This document shows, piece after piece, positions 7,401-7,990 of a stretch of 7,990 bases of DNA; the first letter of the stretch is position 1; the number at the start of each line of letters is the position of its first letter. A program made the position numbers and the translations under genes. The DNA comes from Muribaculaceae bacterium. Lineage in GTDB: Bacteria; Bacteroidota; Bacteroidia; Bacteroidales; Muribaculaceae. The notes beneath the pieces were generated by a model. The model ran no database searches. It worked only from the letters and a program-made list of their open reading frames with translations, and was not told the origin of the DNA. The DNA lies in the NCBI GenBank assembly GCA_029056365.1, contig JAIDBM010000252.1:1-7990 (forward strand), given 5' to 3'.

Positions 7401-7419
7401 AGAAACGGCGATTTTTTGC
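7378..7419. repeat. 11-bp inverted repeat bracketing the -33 box
   Basis: Arms 7378-7388 (GCAAAAAATCG) and 7409-7419 are exact reverse complements with a 20-bp spacer. The left arm abuts the -7 box at 7370-7377 and lies in the promoter spacer; the right arm is just upstream of the -33 box at 7397-7400. This position fits an operator that would block RNA polymerase, perhaps bound by the Fur-type protein itself. The T run in the arm could also give a weak terminator for upstream transcription, but those bases would be paired. Confidence 0.6.
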
Positions 7420-7439
7420 GCTGGACTGCTTTAATCAGG

Positions 7440-7481
7440 CTAATTGCAATTATGATAGGCTTTGGCCCGTATTGCAATTAG
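7440..7481. repeat. 11-bp inverted repeat with ATTGCAAT palindromes
   Basis: Arms 7440-7450 (CTAATTGCAAT) and 7471-7481 are exact reverse complements with a 20-bp spacer. Each arm contains the self-complementary ATTGCAAT (7443-7450 and 7471-7478), so the site can be read either as one large inverted repeat or as two small palindromic sites. It lies between the Crp-type stop codon and the Fur-type promoter, about 80 to 110 bp upstream of the likely transcription start. It may be a regulator-binding site, or a hairpin ending the Crp-type message; no T run follows it on the - strand. Confidence 0.6.
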
Positions 7482-7519
7482 TCGTCGATGATGTTCTCTG
7501 TGTTATTATTGATGGCGTA

Positions 7520-7990
7520 TTATCCGAATTTACTGATTTTGCGAAGTATCGGCTCGTTGATTACCTTTATGCGCCGACCATCGACAACAAGGATTTTTTC
7601 GTTTACAAAACTCGACAAGGTTCTGATGGCGTTCGAGGTTGTCATGTTGGAGAGATTGGCGAGGTCCTCACGCGACATGTATATTTTCAGCGTTGTGCCA
7701 TCGTCTTCATATCCGTAATGGTCAAGCAGCACAATCAAGGCCTCGGCCAGGCGTCCTCGTATGTGTTTCTGTGTAAGGTTTACTATTTTGGTATCGCTGC
7801 CGCCGAGATTGCGCGAAAGGTCGCGGATAAAGAACCATGCCAGATTTATGTTGTTGTGAATCATTTCTTTCACAAGTTCCAACGGTATTGCTCCGAGGAC
7901 AGACGGTTCGAATGCCGCAGCGCTTGATACATATGACTCTCAGGCAAAGAATGCCCTGTAGCCGCAATACTGTACCGGACGGATCAGACG
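7520..7990 (-). pseudogene. Crp/Fnr-family regulator interrupted by in-frame TGA; 5' end outside window
   Basis: This is the C-terminal part of a Crp/Fnr-type transcription factor. From the window edge the frame reads LIRPVQYCGYRAFFA, then TGA at 7940-7942, then ESYVSSAAAFEPSVLGAIP in the same frame. Together these look like one continuous end of a cyclic-nucleotide-binding-like beta-roll (pattern GYR-x-x-FA-x-E-x-YV-x-SA), with the TGA in place of a single residue, perhaps Gly (GGA). After the stop come 139 codons without further damage: the long dimer helix (about 21-47 counted from the first residue after TGA), then a winged helix-turn-helix at 88-118 (MSREDLANLSNMTTSNAIRTL) and a short end (SKFG). 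Translation could restart at GTG 7871-7873 or ATG 7862-7864 to make a sensorless DNA-binding fragment. It may be a recent nonsense mutation, a sequencing error or, less likely, recoding. The intact C-terminal part argues that the lesion is recent or absent from the real genome. Confidence 0.75.

Noticed and set aside
7364..7477. A 38-residue N-terminal extension of the Fur-type protein, starting at 7477
   Set aside because: It covers the promoter and inverted repeats, does not resemble the family, and the ATG at 7361-7363 gives a normal Fur-family length.
7378..7481. CRISPR-like array suggested by 11-bp units with 20-bp spacers
   Set aside because: The units are two different inverted repeats rather than copies of one repeat, are too short, and no cas genes are present.
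7520..7882. A complete small regulator starting at TTG 7882
   Set aside because: Sensor-domain homology continues upstream of this codon in the same frame up to and beyond the TGA, so this is the tail of a longer gene and not a whole one.
7472..7927. A + strand open frame of about 151 codons
   Set aside because: It is antisense to the Crp-type gene, whose protein homology is clear; no recognisable product.
7931..7960. Frameshift as the cause of the Crp-type gene break
   Set aside because: Homology stays in the same frame on both sides of the TGA, so a substitution is enough.
7931..7960. Selenocysteine or TGA-as-glycine genetic code
   Set aside because: A regulator beta-roll is no selenoprotein site, no SECIS-like element was evident by eye, and TGA serves as a stop in menD here.

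Overview
This looks like a chromosomal segment of a member of the Bacteroidales, possibly a Muribaculaceae-like gut anaerobe. The family-level guess is inference only. The order-level call rests on several points. There is a DUF4954-type protein, typical of Bacteroidetes. The start codons lack Shine-Dalgarno sequences and sit behind A-rich leaders. A near-perfect Bacteroidetes promoter (TTTG, 19 bp, TAnnTTTG) lies before the Fur-type gene, and the Crp/Fnr and PurA sequences have a Bacteroidetes flavour. Most of the window is core or housekeeping DNA. I see no transposase, phage gene, CRISPR array or RNA gene.

Layout: the left edge holds the C-terminal two thirds of menD (menaquinone synthesis) on the + strand. 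Every other gene is on the - strand. Read in their own direction, from right to left, they are: (i) a Crp/Fnr-family regulator cut by the window edge and interrupted by an in-frame TGA; (ii) a 156-bp intergenic region with two 11-bp inverted repeats and a promoter; (iii) a Fur-family metalloregulator, purA (23 bp later) and a DUF1015 protein (31 bp later), which look like one operon; (iv) a 97-bp gap with a strong 14-bp-stem inverted repeat and a 12-bp palindrome; (v) a DUF4954 protein and a secreted C45/Ntn-hydrolase-type acyltransferase (20 bp apart), which look like a second operon. The second operon ends 7 bp from the menD stop in convergent orientation.

How the genes may work together: the Fur-type protein probably regulates its own promoter and so could tie metal or oxidative status to PurA, the first committed step of AMP synthesis. 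DUF1015 carries a D-G-H-H-R motif of unproven function. The DUF4954 protein looks like a left-handed beta-helix (hexapeptide-like) scaffold and is cytoplasmic. Its partner is exported and probably cleaves or transfers an amide-linked acyl group in the periplasm.

The two most notable observations are the in-frame TGA at 7940-7942, with clear Crp/Fnr homology in the same frame on both sides, and the four 11-bp arms upstream of the Fur-type gene, whose centres fall exactly 31 bp apart. I did not find a convincing new multi-gene system. The remaining interest lies in the unknown-function families and the regulatory DNA.
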